This document shows, in pieces, positions 36,816-46,059 of a DNA stretch of 64,000 nucleotides. The stretch covers positions 3,063,001 to 3,127,000 of the forward strand of contig NZ_CP113948.1 of assembly GCF_026810365.1 (NCBI RefSeq), given 5' to 3'. The notes beneath the pieces are model-generated. The model worked only from the letters and a program-made list of their open reading frames with translations, made no database searches and was not told the DNA's origin. The stretch's first letter is position 1. Each line of letters begins with the position of its first letter. This stretch comes from Flavobacterium praedii. Its GTDB lineage: Bacteria; Bacteroidota; Bacteroidia; Flavobacteriales; Flavobacteriaceae. A program made the position numbers and the translations under genes.

Positions 36816-37325
36816 ATGACATCTAAACATCCTTCAGAATCCTTAACTATATTGACCGATTTGGTTTTACCGAGCGAAACCAATCCTTTGAATAACTTAT
36901 TTGGAGGGGAATTATTGGCCAGAATGGATCGTGCAGCAAGTATTGCTGCCGGAAGACATTCCCGCCGAATAGGTGTAACTGCCTCTGTAAATCATGTAGC
37001 ATTTAATAAATCAATTCCACTTGGTAGTGTGGTTATTATAGAAGCCAAAGTATCAAGAGCATTTAAAAGCTCAATGGAAATTTATCTGGATGTTTGGGTA
37101 GAAGACCGCCAATCTGGAAACAGAACCAAAGCAAACGAAGCGATTTATACCTTTGTGGCTGTAGATGATACTGGACGACCTGTTGATGTTCCGCAGATTG
37201 AACCGGAAACTGAATTAGAAAAACAGCGATTCGATGCCGCTCTGAGAAGAAAACAATTAAGTCTAGTTTTGGCTGGAAAAATGAATCCTCATGACGCCAC
37301 CGAGTTAAAAGCTTTATTTACTTAA
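36816..37325 (+). CDS. Acyl-CoA thioesterase, hotdog fold (YciA/BACH type)
   Basis: This 169-residue enzyme would hydrolyse acyl-CoA to free acid and CoA. The hotdog signature is plain: LVLPSETNPLNNLFGGELLARMD, with the N and G of the active-site loop, then SVNHVAFNKSIPLGSVV and a central strand pair. Length matches single-hotdog cytosolic thioesterases. Substrate chain length cannot be told. The gene ends 41 bp before a REP-like element that carries a terminator hairpin. Confidence 0.85.
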   Translation: MTSKHPSESLTILTDLVLPSETNPLNNLFGGELLARMDRAASIAAGRHSRRIGVTASVNHVAFNKSIPLGSVVIIEAKVSRAFKSSMEIYLDVWVEDRQSGNRTKANEAIYTFVAVDDTGRPVDVPQIEPETELEKQRFDAALRRKQLSLVLAGKMNPHDATELKALFT

Positions 37326-37366
37326 AAGACAAAAGTATCTCAAAATCCGTCAATATGTTATTTACC

Positions 37367-37486
37367 GCGTGAGGGATAGAAGCAAGTTACCGAAGTAACG
37401 CGAATAGCCCGACAGCATAAAAAAAAGGAGCCAACTAATCAGTGTGATAAGTTGGCTCTTTTTTTTATGGTGGCACGCCCAAATTT
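37367..37486 (-). repeat. REP-like element with two hairpins, copy 2
   Basis: On the minus strand the order is AAATTTGGGCGTG, CC, hairpin, GTCGGGCTATTCG, hairpin, CTTCTATCCCTCACGC, the same order as copy 1 at 1114-1232. Here the first stem is GAGCCAACT/AGTTGGCTC and the second is GTTAC-TTCG-GTAAC with a UUCG tetraloop. Stem sequences are unrelated to copy 1 although the position is conserved. Confidence 0.7.
37417..37469. terminator. Bidirectional terminator inside the REP-like element
   Basis: GAGCCAACT (37428-37436) pairs with AGTTGGCTC (37450-37458), flanked by an A-run and a T-run that extend the stem. It separates the convergent thioesterase and proC. Confidence 0.8.
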
Positions 37487-37489
37487 GTT

Positions 37490-38266
37490 TTAACCTTTGA
37501 TTTGTTTTAGGGAAGTTTTGATACCCTTGATTAATGAAGAGCTAAAACCGTGTAATTCCATTTCGTTTAATCCAGCAATCGTACATCCCTGTGGTGTAGT
37601 AACACGGTCGATTAATTGTTCTGGGTGTCCTTTTTCTTCAAGCAACATTTCGGCAGCGCCTTTTACCGTTTGTGCAGAAATGGCCAAAGCCGTTTGCCAA
37701 TCAAATCCAATTTCGATCCCTGCTTGCATGGATGCACGAATATAACGTAAAGCAAAAGCGGTTCCACTTGCAGCGAGTACGGTTGCAGCATCCATTAATT
37801 TTTCATCAATAATGGGTGCAGTTCCTAAAGCTTGAAAAAGAGTTACTGTTTCTTGTGCTTTAGCTTTACTTTTCTCGTTAAAAGCAATACAAGTGGCAGA
37901 AGCACCAAACTGTGCCGCAATATTTGGCATAATACGGACTGCATTGTGAGTATCCCCAATTTTGTTTTGTAAATTCTCTATCGAAAGACCACTTACTGCC
38001 GATGCGATTACTTTGTTTGAAATGGAAGGCAATATCTCGGCTAAGACAGTATCTACCTGATATGGTTTTATAGTAAGGATGATAACATCTGCCTCTTGAA
38101 TAATATGTGTATTGTCTGTGGTAATGGTAATTCCTAAATCTTCTAAATGCGAAATAGGAGCAATATTACGTCTGGTTACCGTTACTTCGTTACCGGTGGT
38201 GAATTTTGCAATTCCGATTGCGATGGAAGCCCCAAGGTTTCCTCCACCTATAATGTGTACTTTCAT
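37490..38266 (-). CDS. proC: Pyrroline-5-carboxylate reductase
   Basis: This 258-residue enzyme makes the last step of proline synthesis, pyrroline-5-carboxylate to proline with NAD(P)H. The Rossmann loop GGGNLGASIA is at residues 7-16, and the C-terminal signature is VTTPQGCTIAGLNEMELHGF, close to the family pattern TSPGGTT. Length is normal. It is separated by 45 bp from mgtE, which is upstream on the same strand. No frame anomalies were seen. Confidence 0.92.
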   Translation of the reverse strand: MKVHIIGGGNLGASIAIGIAKFTTGNEVTVTRRNIAPISHLEDLGITITTDNTHIIQEADVIILTIKPYQVDTVLAEILPSISNKVIASAVSGLSIENLQNKIGDTHNAVRIMPNIAAQFGASATCIAFNEKSKAKAQETVTLFQALGTAPIIDEKLMDAATVLAASGTAFALRYIRASMQAGIEIGFDWQTALAISAQTVKGAAEMLLEEKGHPEQLIDRVTTPQGCTIAGLNEMELHGFSSSLIKGIKTSLKQIKG

Positions 38267-38311
38267 TTGGTTTATTTTGGTTGTTTTTTGGTTAACTTTT
38301 TTATCAAGTCT

Positions 38312-39718
38312 TTATAATAATTTACCGCTTAAGAAAAACATAGCTATTGAAAAATAGATGATCAATCCTGTTACATCTACCAAAGTAGCTACAAAAGGTG
38401 CGGATGAAGTAGCTGGATCTAATTTGAATTTCTTTAATACAAAAGGAATCATGGATCCAGAAAGGGTACCCCATAAAACGATAAAAACCAAAGAGACGGA
38501 TACAGTCATAGCTACATAAAACCAATGTACCCCATAATCATGAAAGTCTAACGTTTGCCAAATCAAGATTCGTATAAAACCTACAATTCCCAAAATAGAG
38601 CCCAATAAAAATCCAGAAGCTATTTCTTTTTTCATCACATACCACCAGTCTCTCAAGGTTAGCTCTTTCAGAGCCATGGCACGAATAATTAATGTTGCAG
38701 CCTGTGAACCTGAATTACCTCCACTAGAAATAATAAGAGGAATAAACAAGGTTAAAACAATAGCTTTATTGATTTCTCCCTCAAAAAAACCCATCGCCGA
38801 AGCGGTAAACATTTCTCCCAGAAAAAGTACAACTAACCAAGTGGCTCTTTTTTTGACCATTTCGAAAAGACGCGTTTGAACGTAAGGCAAATCTAATGCC
38901 TCTAATCCCCCAAATTTCTGAATGTCTTCTGTATCTCTTTTTTCGATTTCATCCTTAATGACATCAATAACATCATCAATCGTGATACGTCCCACTAATC
39001 GTCCCAATTCATCCACAACTGGAATCGCTTCCAAGTCGTATTTTTCCATGATTCTAGCCACATCAACATCGGGAGTTTCAACATCTACAAAGTGCAGTTT
39101 TTTGATATAAACATCACTAATGGGAGTTCGTGTAGAAGTACTCAATAAATCCTTAAGGGACAGTCGTCCTTTCAAACGATCTTCATCATCTACTACATAA
39201 ATAGAATGGACTCTAGAAATATTTTCAGCTTGAATACGCATCTCTTTAACGCAAGTGAGTACATTCCAATTTTCATTGACTTTAACCAACTCTTTGTGCA
39301 TGATTCCCCCTGCCGTATCCTCATCATAACGAAGCAAATCGACAATTCCTTTGGCATGCTCAACATCCTGCAATTCCGATATTACTTCGGCTTTCTTTTC
39401 TTTCGAAAGTTCTCCGATAATATCAGCGGCATCATTGGTCTCTAATTCATCCAGCTCTTCGGCAATCTCTTTTGCCGAAAGGCGTTTTAAAATATTTTCC
39501 CTTAAATCATCTTCTAACTCCAGAAGAATTTCAGCTGTTTTTTCGCTATCTAAAACCTTGAAAATATAAGTCGCTTCATCAATGTCAATCTCGTCAAGGA
39601 TTTCTGCAAAATCAGCGTGATGCATATCATTCAACAAAATTTCCAACTCTTGGTTGTTCTTCGCTTGGATGAGTTCAGCTATTTGTTTAATAAGCTCTTT
39701 ACTGATTTTAAATTCCAT
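38312..39718 (-). CDS. mgtE: Magnesium transporter MgtE
   Basis: This 468-residue Mg2+ channel has the standard plan: an N-terminal helical MgtE_N domain (about 20-130, many acidic residues), two CBS domains (about 140-260, with [20 protein letters not shown] and [21 protein letters not shown]) that sense Mg2+, and a C-terminal pore of five membrane helices holding [20 protein letters not shown]. Its start overlaps the end of rsmA by 11 bp, so the two are translationally coupled. The product sits in the inner membrane. Confidence 0.93.
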   Translation of the reverse strand: MEFKISKELIKQIAELIQAKNNQELEILLNDMHHADFAEILDEIDIDEATYIFKVLDSEKTAEILLELEDDLRENILKRLSAKEIAEELDELETNDAADIIGELSKEKKAEVISELQDVEHAKGIVDLLRYDEDTAGGIMHKELVKVNENWNVLTCVKEMRIQAENISRVHSIYVVDDEDRLKGRLSLKDLLSTSTRTPISDVYIKKLHFVDVETPDVDVARIMEKYDLEAIPVVDELGRLVGRITIDDVIDVIKDEIEKRDTEDIQKFGGLEALDLPYVQTRLFEMVKKRATWLVVLFLGEMFTASAMGFFEGEINKAIVLTLFIPLIISSGGNSGSQAATLIIRAMALKELTLRDWWYVMKKEIASGFLLGSILGIVGFIRILIWQTLDFHDYGVHWFYVAMTVSVSLVFIVLWGTLSGSMIPFVLKKFKLDPATSSAPFVATLVDVTGLIIYFSIAMFFLSGKLL

Positions 39719-40487
39719 CGGCTTCTATTTTTTGTGTCAGTGCAATAAATTCTTTGTAATCTAATTGTTCTGGACGAAGATTGAAAACTTCATCTTCCCT
39801 TAAACTGTCGGACAAATTTAGGGTTTTTAAGCTGTTCCTCAAAGTCTTTCTGCGTTGTTGAAAAGCTGTTTTCACTACCGTAAAAAACAATTTTTCTCCA
39901 CAAGGCAAAGTAAAGTCTTCTTTCCTACGCAAACGCAGTACACCAGATTTTACTTTTGGAGGCGGATTGAACACATTTTCATCTACAGTAAATAAGTACT
40001 CTGCATTGTAAAAAGCTTGTACTAAAACAGAAAGAATCCCATACGCTTTTGTTCCTTTCTTTTCACAAATACGCTCGGCTACTTCTTTTTGAAACATCCC
40101 TGCAAATTCAGGAATTTGATTGCGGTATTCTAATGTTTTAAAGACAATTTGAGTTGAAATATTATAGGGAAAATTACCAATTATGGCAAATTGTTTCCCT
40201 TCAAAAACTTCGTTAATATCGTATTTCAAGAAATCTTTAGAAATGATTCTGTTCTTAAGTTTTGGATAGTTGGCATCCAAATAAGTCACTGACTCATCAT
40301 CAATTTCGATCACATAGGTATTGATGGGTTTATCCAACATATATTTAGTCAAAACACCCATTCCAGGGCCTATCTCTAATACATCCTCATACCCTACTAA
40401 ATTCAATGTGTCTGCAATATCTTTGGCAATACTTTCGTCTTTCAAAAAATGTTGTCCGAGGTGTTTTTTGGCTTTTACTTTTTCCAT
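39708..40487 (-). CDS. rsmA: 16S rRNA (adenine1518/1519-N6) dimethyltransferase
   Basis: This 259-residue KsgA-type enzyme dimethylates two adjacent adenines in the 3' end of 16S rRNA. The SAM-binding motif I is [16 protein letters not shown], and the catalytic NFPYNIS (family N-L/I/F-P-Y) is at about residue 117. The opening [18 protein letters not shown] is also diagnostic. The gene is first in a tight pair with mgtE (11-bp overlap). Just upstream (40500-40567) lie short CGCAAAGACGC-type repeat remnants. Confidence 0.95.
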   Translation of the reverse strand: MEKVKAKKHLGQHFLKDESIAKDIADTLNLVGYEDVLEIGPGMGVLTKYMLDKPINTYVIEIDDESVTYLDANYPKLKNRIISKDFLKYDINEVFEGKQFAIIGNFPYNISTQIVFKTLEYRNQIPEFAGMFQKEVAERICEKKGTKAYGILSVLVQAFYNAEYLFTVDENVFNPPPKVKSGVLRLRRKEDFTLPCGEKLFFTVVKTAFQQRRKTLRNSLKTLNLSDSLREDEVFNLRPEQLDYKEFIALTQKIEADGI

Positions 40488-40499
40488 GATTTTTATTTT

Positions 40500-40567
40500 G
40501 CCACGAAGTCACTAAGGCGCTAAGTGTTATTAGGGTTATTTTCTCGCAAAGACGCTAAGGCGCAAAG
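40500..40567. repeat. Degenerate CGCAAAG repeat remnant
   Basis: GCCACGAAGTCACTAAGGCG and CTCGCAAAGACGCTAAGGCG lie in tandem upstream of rsmA. They resemble the stem arm of the two tandem arrays but are not part of a long unit. Confidence 0.5.
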
Positions 40568-40581
40568 CAAACATTTCGTCA

Positions 40582-40893
40582 TTAATATTCGGAAATCACT
40601 TCCAATTCGGTTCTAAAAGCCAGCATTTTATCGCCAAACAGTTTTAAACCTTCTTCTCTTAATCTAGGAGCGTCTTCTTGGTAATATTTTTCTAATGTTT
40701 CCTTACTATCTGTAGTATATTGAACCGAATAAGTGACACCGCCCATTTCTTCTTCAATTAAAACACGAACAAAACGAGCCGAAGTAAATTTTCCGGATGC
40801 CAACATTTCCGGTATATGTTTGTGTTGCATCCAAATCATCCATTGGTCGTGTACGCTTTCTTGTATGTTTGTGGTAACGTTGTATATTATCAT
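40582..40893 (-). CDS. DUF4286-type small protein
   Basis: This 103-residue protein reads as a ferredoxin-like alpha-beta fold: an N-terminal IIYNVTTNIQESVHDQW strand and helix, then FTSARFVRVLIEEE and VTYSVQYTTDSKETLEKYYQ. It matches the DUF4286 family as I recall it; the function is unknown. No signal peptide, so it is probably cytoplasmic. It lies between the TPR protein and rsmA on the same strand, behind a short inverted pair of CCCCCTAACCCC-type repeats. Confidence 0.7.
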   Translation of the reverse strand: MIIYNVTTNIQESVHDQWMIWMQHKHIPEMLASGKFTSARFVRVLIEEEMGGVTYSVQYTTDSKETLEKYYQEDAPRLREEGLKLFGDKMLAFRTELEVISEY

Positions 40894-40895
40894 AA

Positions 40896-41016
40896 TAGCC
40901 CCCTAACCCCGAAGGGAGAATCCTACTAGGGGTAAGTAGGGTTAAATGAATAAATTAATTTTTTCTATCAAATAGGTAAACGTTTGCAATAGTACCCACT
41001 TGGAGGCTAGGGAGCT
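40896..41016. repeat. CCCCCTAACCCC-type repeat, inverted pair
   Basis: A copy at about 40896-40942 (AGCCCCCTAACCCCGAAGGG) is followed by a diverged inverted copy at about 40991-41016 (CCCACTTGGAGGCTAGGGAGCT). The pair flanks about 50 bp of AT-rich DNA between the TPR protein stop and the DUF4286 start. Related copies lie at 59845, 59931 and 61722. Confidence 0.6.
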
Positions 41017-41017
41017 T

Positions 41018-42796
41018 TCACAAATTTGTATCTCCTCTCAATTCCCTGAATTTCCTTCTGGCATCTACAAAATAAATACTATCTTGGTGATTGAAAATAA
41101 TTTTCTCGAACAAAACCTTGGCTTTATCAGGTTGTTGCAATTGCTTATTGTAAATATCCGCCGAAAAATATAGCGCTTCATCTATATAAATTCCGTCGCT
41201 ATGGTGATCAATTATGTCTTGATATTGCGCCAAAGCCAAATTAAAATCTCCAAGTTTTTCATACAAACGCCCTAAACGTAATAAAGTCACCGACTCGATT
41301 TCTTGACCTTTAAAACTTTTCAGAATCGACTGAAACTGTGCAATCGCTTCCTGATTTCTATTTTGATACAGAAGATAATCTCCTTTGGCAAATTGCTTCA
41401 ATGCGGTTTGAGTCGAATCGGCCACCGTATTGTCATTAATTAGCAAAAAATATTCTAAAGCATCGTTAGCAATCAACTGTGTACTAGCTGATTTCAATTC
41501 TTTAAATTGTTTTAAAGCCCATTCAAAATCGGTTTTAAAATAACTCGTCTTAGCTGATTTCAGACTGGCTTCATGCGATAACACATTGTTTTGCAAATTC
41601 TCTTGTATTTGCGAATAATAGAGCAAGGCCTGATTGAATTTTTCTTCGGAAAGTAAAATATCTGCCAACTCCATTTTGCATAGTGCTTGATCGTATGGAT
41701 TCAGTTGCATATCCATCGCTCGCTTAATAATAGCTTTTCCTTCTGTAGGATTTTTAATTATGAAGCTGACAAAATGTGCTTGCTTTAGTTGCAAAGATAA
41801 GGTAACTGGAGTTAAACCATATTGTTTTAGCAAAAGATCAAATTGGGCATTAATCGCCGTAAAATCTTTTTCCGTTGCATTTTCCATTTTTATTTTTAAT
41901 AAAAAACTATGAGCTTGCACAATCAAATCTACATCGCTCGTGTTTTCTAACACATAATTCATCACATCGGAAGCAACTTCATAATCGCCTTTTTCAATCG
42001 CCATTTGTCCCAAACCAATTATGCTTGAAAGTGATTCAGGATTGCGTTTATAAATTGATTTTTCCTGTATAAAAGCTTTTCCAAACTCTTTTTGTTGCAT
42101 AAAAAACCAACTCAAAAACTGATTCCAGAAAACATCTTGATTTTTTTGAACACGAACAATCAAATTTTTCCGCAAACTTTCATTGAACTTAGAATCTCCT
42201 TCATTTGACATGTAACGCGTCAATTGATTTTGAATCATAACTACAGATTGTTGGTTTTCAAAAGCTTCATCAAGAAAATTAGCAATCATCTCATCCGTTC
42301 TTCCTAATTGTCCAAATAATAAAGCGGTTTGATATTTAAAATCATACGATGGCACTAATTCACTAGCCACTAAATATGATTGCAAAGCATAGTCCAACAA
42401 AACTTTCTTTTCAAAAGTATTGGCAACTCCGTAGACTTCATTCGGGTTGATTCGGATTTTGTCAATTGCATTATCGTAATACTTTTTTGCCTTCGATACA
42501 TTTTTTTGCAATTGAAAATTATATCCCAATTCAACCAAAAGTGTTGCTTGTTTGTACTTGTTCAATCGTTCTTGAATAGCTTTTTCTGCAGATTCAAATT
42601 GAAGCAATTGCTGCATACAGTCAATTTTTCTCTGAAAATAAAAAGGATTTGTTGGTAATCCGTCTGACAATTCCTGATAACTGACCAATGCTTTATCAAA
42701 ATCCCCTTTGTCATAATAATATTGCGCCAATTGCTCGTTTTGGGAAAAAGCGATCAGAGAGAACAAAAGTGATATATGAAGGAAGATTTTATTCAT
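41018..42796 (-). CDS. Exported TPR-repeat protein
   Basis: This 592-residue protein has a signal peptide (MNKIFLHISLLFSLIAFSQ) and then tetratricopeptide repeats over most of its length, for example EQLAQYYYDKGDFDKALVSYQ near the mature start and LRLGRLYEKLGDFNLALAQYQ, ALYFSADIYNKQLQQPDKAK toward the C-terminus. TPR proteins act as scaffolds; the partner is unknown. ATG 42796 starts the signal peptide; the upstream frame adds 17 unsuitable residues. The C-terminal part resembles YbgF/Tol-Pal-type repeats. It is followed by the DUF4286 gene and preceded by serS, with a gap that contains a terminator. Confidence 0.8.
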   Translation of the reverse strand: MNKIFLHISLLFSLIAFSQNEQLAQYYYDKGDFDKALVSYQELSDGLPTNPFYFQRKIDCMQQLLQFESAEKAIQERLNKYKQATLLVELGYNFQLQKNVSKAKKYYDNAIDKIRINPNEVYGVANTFEKKVLLDYALQSYLVASELVPSYDFKYQTALLFGQLGRTDEMIANFLDEAFENQQSVVMIQNQLTRYMSNEGDSKFNESLRKNLIVRVQKNQDVFWNQFLSWFFMQQKEFGKAFIQEKSIYKRNPESLSSIIGLGQMAIEKGDYEVASDVMNYVLENTSDVDLIVQAHSFLLKIKMENATEKDFTAINAQFDLLLKQYGLTPVTLSLQLKQAHFVSFIIKNPTEGKAIIKRAMDMQLNPYDQALCKMELADILLSEEKFNQALLYYSQIQENLQNNVLSHEASLKSAKTSYFKTDFEWALKQFKELKSASTQLIANDALEYFLLINDNTVADSTQTALKQFAKGDYLLYQNRNQEAIAQFQSILKSFKGQEIESVTLLRLGRLYEKLGDFNLALAQYQDIIDHHSDGIYIDEALYFSADIYNKQLQQPDKAKVLFEKIIFNHQDSIYFVDARRKFRELRGDTNL

Positions 42797-42860
42797 AATG
42801 TAATCATTTGTAAAGTGATTATATTGAATCGGTCGATAATGAAACATTTGAAATAAAAAA

Positions 42861-42925
42861 TTAAAACCATTAAGAAATTAAGTTTATTAAGCCTAATGCC
42901 TCAAAATTTCTTAATGGTTTAAAAA
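42861..42925 (-). terminator. Terminator of serS
   Basis: Minus strand: AAACCATTAAGAAATTT pairs with AATTTCTTAATGGTTTT across a loop of about 24 nt, about 25 bp after the serS stop. Confidence 0.8.
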
Positions 42926-42948
42926 TATTTTCTATTTATTAAATTGTA

Positions 42949-44220
42949 CTAGTCAATAATATCAAACCCACAGTAAGAACGTAGTACTTCTGGAATCACG
43001 ATTCCTTCTGGTGTTTGGTAATTTTCTAATATACCCGCTAGAACTCTTGGCAAAGCCAATGAACTTCCGTTGAGGGTATGTGCCAATTGATTTTTTCCGT
43101 CTTTGTCTTTGAAACGCAATTTCAAACGATTGGCTTGAAAAGTCTCAAAATTAGACACAGATGAAATTTCCAACCAGCGTTCTTGAGCTGTAGAATACAC
43201 TTCAAAATCATACGTCAAAGCCGATGTGAAACCCATATCACCACCACAAAGGCGCAAAATACGGTAAGGTAATTTCAATTCTTGCAAAATACTTTTTACA
43301 TGTTCCACCATTTCGTCCAATGCAGCATATGAATTATCAGGATGCTCCACGCGCACAATTTCTACTTTGTCAAACTGATGCAAACGGTTTAAACCACGTA
43401 CATGCGCTCCGTAAGAACCAGCTTCACGACGGAAACAAGGGGTGTAACCAGTATATTTAACAGGCAATTCATTTTCAGACAAAATAACATCTCTAAAAAT
43501 ATTGGTTACTGGAACCTCAGCTGTTGGTATCAAATACAAATCGTCTGTTGCATCGTGATACATTTGCCCTTCTTTGTCCGGCAATTGCCCCGTTCCATAT
43601 GCCGATGCTTCGTTTACCAAATGAGGCACTTGCATCTCTTTATAACCCGCTTCGGTATTTTTATCCAAGAAATAATTGATCAAAGCACGTTGCAAACGAG
43701 CTCCTTTCCCTTTATAAACTGGAAATCCTGCACCAGTAATTTTTACCCCTAATTCAAAATCAATGATGTCGTATTTCTTAACCAATTCCCAATGAGGCTG
43801 TGCCCCTTCATGCAAAACTGGAATTTCTCCTTCTTCGAAAACATTCAAATTATCTTCAGGTGTTTTTCCAACGGGAACAATATCAGCAGGAAGATTGGGT
43901 AATGTATATAATTTCTCTGTTAATTCATTGGCTAAAACCAAAGCACTTTCTGCCAATACTTTGCTTTTTCCTTTAAGTAAAACTGTTTTTTCTTTCAGAA
44001 TTGCTGCTTTTGATTTCTCTCCAGCTTTCATCAAATCACCAATATCTTTGGATAATTTATTAGATTCGGATAATACGTTATCCAGCTCAACTTGAGTCGC
44101 GCGACGTTTTTCATCCAATTGTACCACTTCGTCAACCACTTGTTTGGCATCCATATTTCTTTTGGCCAAAGCGTTGATTACTTTCTCTTGATTTTCTCTA
44201 ATAAATGTAATTTGTAACAT
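42949..44220 (-). CDS. serS: Seryl-tRNA synthetase
   Basis: This 423-residue class II synthetase charges tRNA-Ser. The N-terminal coiled-coil arm (about 30-100, rich in Lys and Glu) binds the tRNA long variable arm. Motif 2 is TPCFRREAGSYGAHVRGLNRLHQF and motif 3 holds LNGSSLALPRVLAGILENYQ. ATG 44220 gives MLQITFIRENQEKV, the normal family start; the upstream frame is a spurious extension. A promoter candidate is at 44251-44277, just inside the left edge of the gap that holds tandem array 2. Confidence 0.96.
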   Translation of the reverse strand: MLQITFIRENQEKVINALAKRNMDAKQVVDEVVQLDEKRRATQVELDNVLSESNKLSKDIGDLMKAGEKSKAAILKEKTVLLKGKSKVLAESALVLANELTEKLYTLPNLPADIVPVGKTPEDNLNVFEEGEIPVLHEGAQPHWELVKKYDIIDFELGVKITGAGFPVYKGKGARLQRALINYFLDKNTEAGYKEMQVPHLVNEASAYGTGQLPDKEGQMYHDATDDLYLIPTAEVPVTNIFRDVILSENELPVKYTGYTPCFRREAGSYGAHVRGLNRLHQFDKVEIVRVEHPDNSYAALDEMVEHVKSILQELKLPYRILRLCGGDMGFTSALTYDFEVYSTAQERWLEISSVSNFETFQANRLKLRFKDKDGKNQLAHTLNGSSLALPRVLAGILENYQTPEGIVIPEVLRSYCGFDIID

Positions 44221-44250
44221 AGTTTGTTTTTTATAACTAAATAATGGTAG

Positions 44251-44277
44251 CAAATTTAAGGAAATGTTTGATAACAA
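44251..44277 (-). promoter_or_regulatory. Candidate promoter of serS
   Basis: Minus strand: TTG at 44277-44275, 16 nt, TAAATTTG at 44258-44251. The spacing is one short of the usual 17-19. Confidence 0.45.
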
Positions 44278-44360
44278 CGAGACAAAGTTTTTTATGTGGT
44301 TGCATTTTAGTTTCTATCGCACAATATTGTCAAAAACAGTACTCCCAATTTCATTACCTT

Positions 44361-45276
44361 AAGCTTTATTTTTTTCTCGCGAAGGTGCAAAGGCGCAAAG
44401 TTTTGAACCTATATCTTTGCGTCTTCATGTCTTTGCGAGAGTTAAATTTAGAAACAGCGTAGTAAAAAATCATTAACTCAATGACATTGTTTTCACGCAC
44501 ATACAATGTCATTAAATTTAGCTTTATTTTTTTCTCGCGAAGGCGCAAAGGCGCAAAGTTTTGAACCTATATCTTTGCGTCTTCACGTCTTTGCGAGAGT
44601 TAAATTTAGAAACAGCGTAGTAAAAAATCATTAACTCAATGACATTGTTTTCACGCACATACAATGTCATTAAATTTAGCTTTATTTTTTTCTCGCGAAG
44701 GCGCAAAGGCGCAAAGTTTTGAACCTATATCTTTGCGTCTTCACGTCTTTGCGAGAGTTTAATTTAGAAACAGCCTAGAAAAAAATCATTTACTCAATGA
44801 CATTTTTTCACGCACATACAATGTCATTAAATTTAGCTTTATTTTTTTCTCGCGAAGGCGCAAAGGCGCAAAGTTTTGAACCTATATCTTTGCGTCTTCA
44901 CGTCTTTGCGAGAGTTTAATTTAGAAACAGCCTAGAAAAAAATCATTTACTCAATGACATTTTTTCACGCACATACAATGTCATTAAATTTAGCTTTATT
45001 TTTTTCTCGCGAAGGCGCAAAGACGCAAAGTTTTGAACCTACATCTTTACGTCTTCACGTCTTTGCGAGAGTTAAATTTAGAAACAACGTAGTAAAAAAT
45101 CATTAACTCAATGACATTGTTTTCACGCACATACAATGTCATTAAATTTAGCTTTATTTTTTTCTCGCGAAGGCGCAAAGGCGCAAAGTTTTGAACCTAT
45201 ATCTTTGCGTCTTCACGTCTTTGCGAGAGTTTAATTTAGAAACAGCCTAGAAAAAAATCATTTACTCAATGACATT
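44361..45276. repeat. Tandem array 2: six units, 157-158-bp period
   Basis: CTCGCGAAGGCGCAAAGGCG (CTCGCGAAGGTGCAAAGGCG in the first unit) recurs at 44376, 44534, 44692, 44849, 45006 and 45164. Each unit has stem-loop A: a 25-nt arm ending CGCAAAGGCGCAAAG pairs with CTTTGCGTCTTCACGTCTTTGCGAG (20 Watson-Crick and 3 G-T pairs), around TTTTGAACCTATAT. Stem-loop B has AATGACATTGT pairing with ACAATGTCATT. The period is not a multiple of three. It sits between divergent serS and ferritin. Much of the unit aligns by eye with array 1. Confidence 0.92.
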
Positions 45277-45404
45277 GGCATTACTCCTTTTCCCCATTTT
45301 AGTGTCGTATTAAAGATTCTAAATTGAAACAAATTGTTTCATTTTTGGCTTAAAAAGAGTAGCAGTAAACTATTTTTTTTTAATTTTACTAAAAACTAAA
45401 AAAT

Positions 45405-45920
45405 ATGTTATCAAAAAATATTGAATCTGCACTAAACAAACAAATCCGAATAGAAGCTGAATCATCTCAAACCTATTTATCAATGGCTTGCTGGGCTGAA
45501 GTAAATGGACTGGAAGGAATTTCTCAGTTTATGTATGCACAATCTGATGAAGAGCGTATGCACATGCTAAAATTAATAAAATATGTAAATGAACGCGGAG
45601 GTCATGCTCAAGTAACCGACTTAAAAGCACCAAAAACAACATATGAAACCTTCAAAGGAATGTTTGAAGAATTATATAAGCATGAAATCTTTGTTTCCGA
45701 ATCAATTAATGAATTGGTTCACATAACCTTTCAGGAAAAAGATTATGCCACTCATAATTTCTTGCAATGGTATGTTGCCGAACAAATTGAAGAAGAAGCA
45801 ACAGCAAAATCAATTTTGGACAAAATCAACCTGATTGGAGACGACAAAGGTGGATTGTATCTTTTTGATCGAGACATATTACAGGTAGCCATAACTAATG
45901 CTGCTGCTCCTGCAAAATAA
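45405..45920 (+). CDS. ftnA: Ferritin (iron storage)
   Basis: This 171-residue bacterial ferritin has a non-heme, four-helix body. The ferroxidase-centre residues fall in typical places: IRIEAESSQTYLSMACW (Glu and Tyr of helix A) and QSDEERMHMLKLI (EExxH of helix B), followed by EQIEEEATA of helix D. It would oxidise Fe(II) and store Fe(III) as a mineral in the cytosol. It lies beside tandem array 2. A terminator follows. The nearby feoAB fits an iron-handling neighbourhood. The symbol is by family. Confidence 0.93.
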   Translation: MLSKNIESALNKQIRIEAESSQTYLSMACWAEVNGLEGISQFMYAQSDEERMHMLKLIKYVNERGGHAQVTDLKAPKTTYETFKGMFEELYKHEIFVSESINELVHITFQEKDYATHNFLQWYVAEQIEEEATAKSILDKINLIGDDKGGLYLFDRDILQVAITNAAAPAK

Positions 45921-45945
45921 TTAAGAGAAATCGCCATAAACATAG

Positions 45946-45984
45946 TCCTCAAATCATTGCAATAAAGATTTGAGGATTTTTTTT
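45946..45984 (+). terminator. Terminator of ferritin
   Basis: TCCTCAAATC (45946-45955) pairs with GATTTGAGGA (45967-45976), followed by eight T. Confidence 0.88.
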
Positions 45985-46027
45985 GTTTAAAAAAGTTAAA
46001 TTTTATTTAGAACAGATAAAAATAACT

Positions 46028-46035
46028 TATATTTG
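46028..46035 (+). promoter_or_regulatory. Probable -7 element of the small Cys-rich gene
   Basis: TATATTTG, 24 nt before the TTG start at 46060. No clear TTG is found at -33. Confidence 0.4.
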
Positions 46036-46059
46036 TCAAAGTTTTTAATTCTTTACACA

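Noticed and set aside
44366..44706. Two near-identical 60-codon minus-strand ORFs
   Set aside because: They are fragments of tandem array 2 and share its repeat sequence; other units have lost the frame.
44361..45276. Possible CRISPR array
   Set aside because: The period is 157-158 bp, units are alike over their full length, and there are no unique spacers or cas genes nearby.
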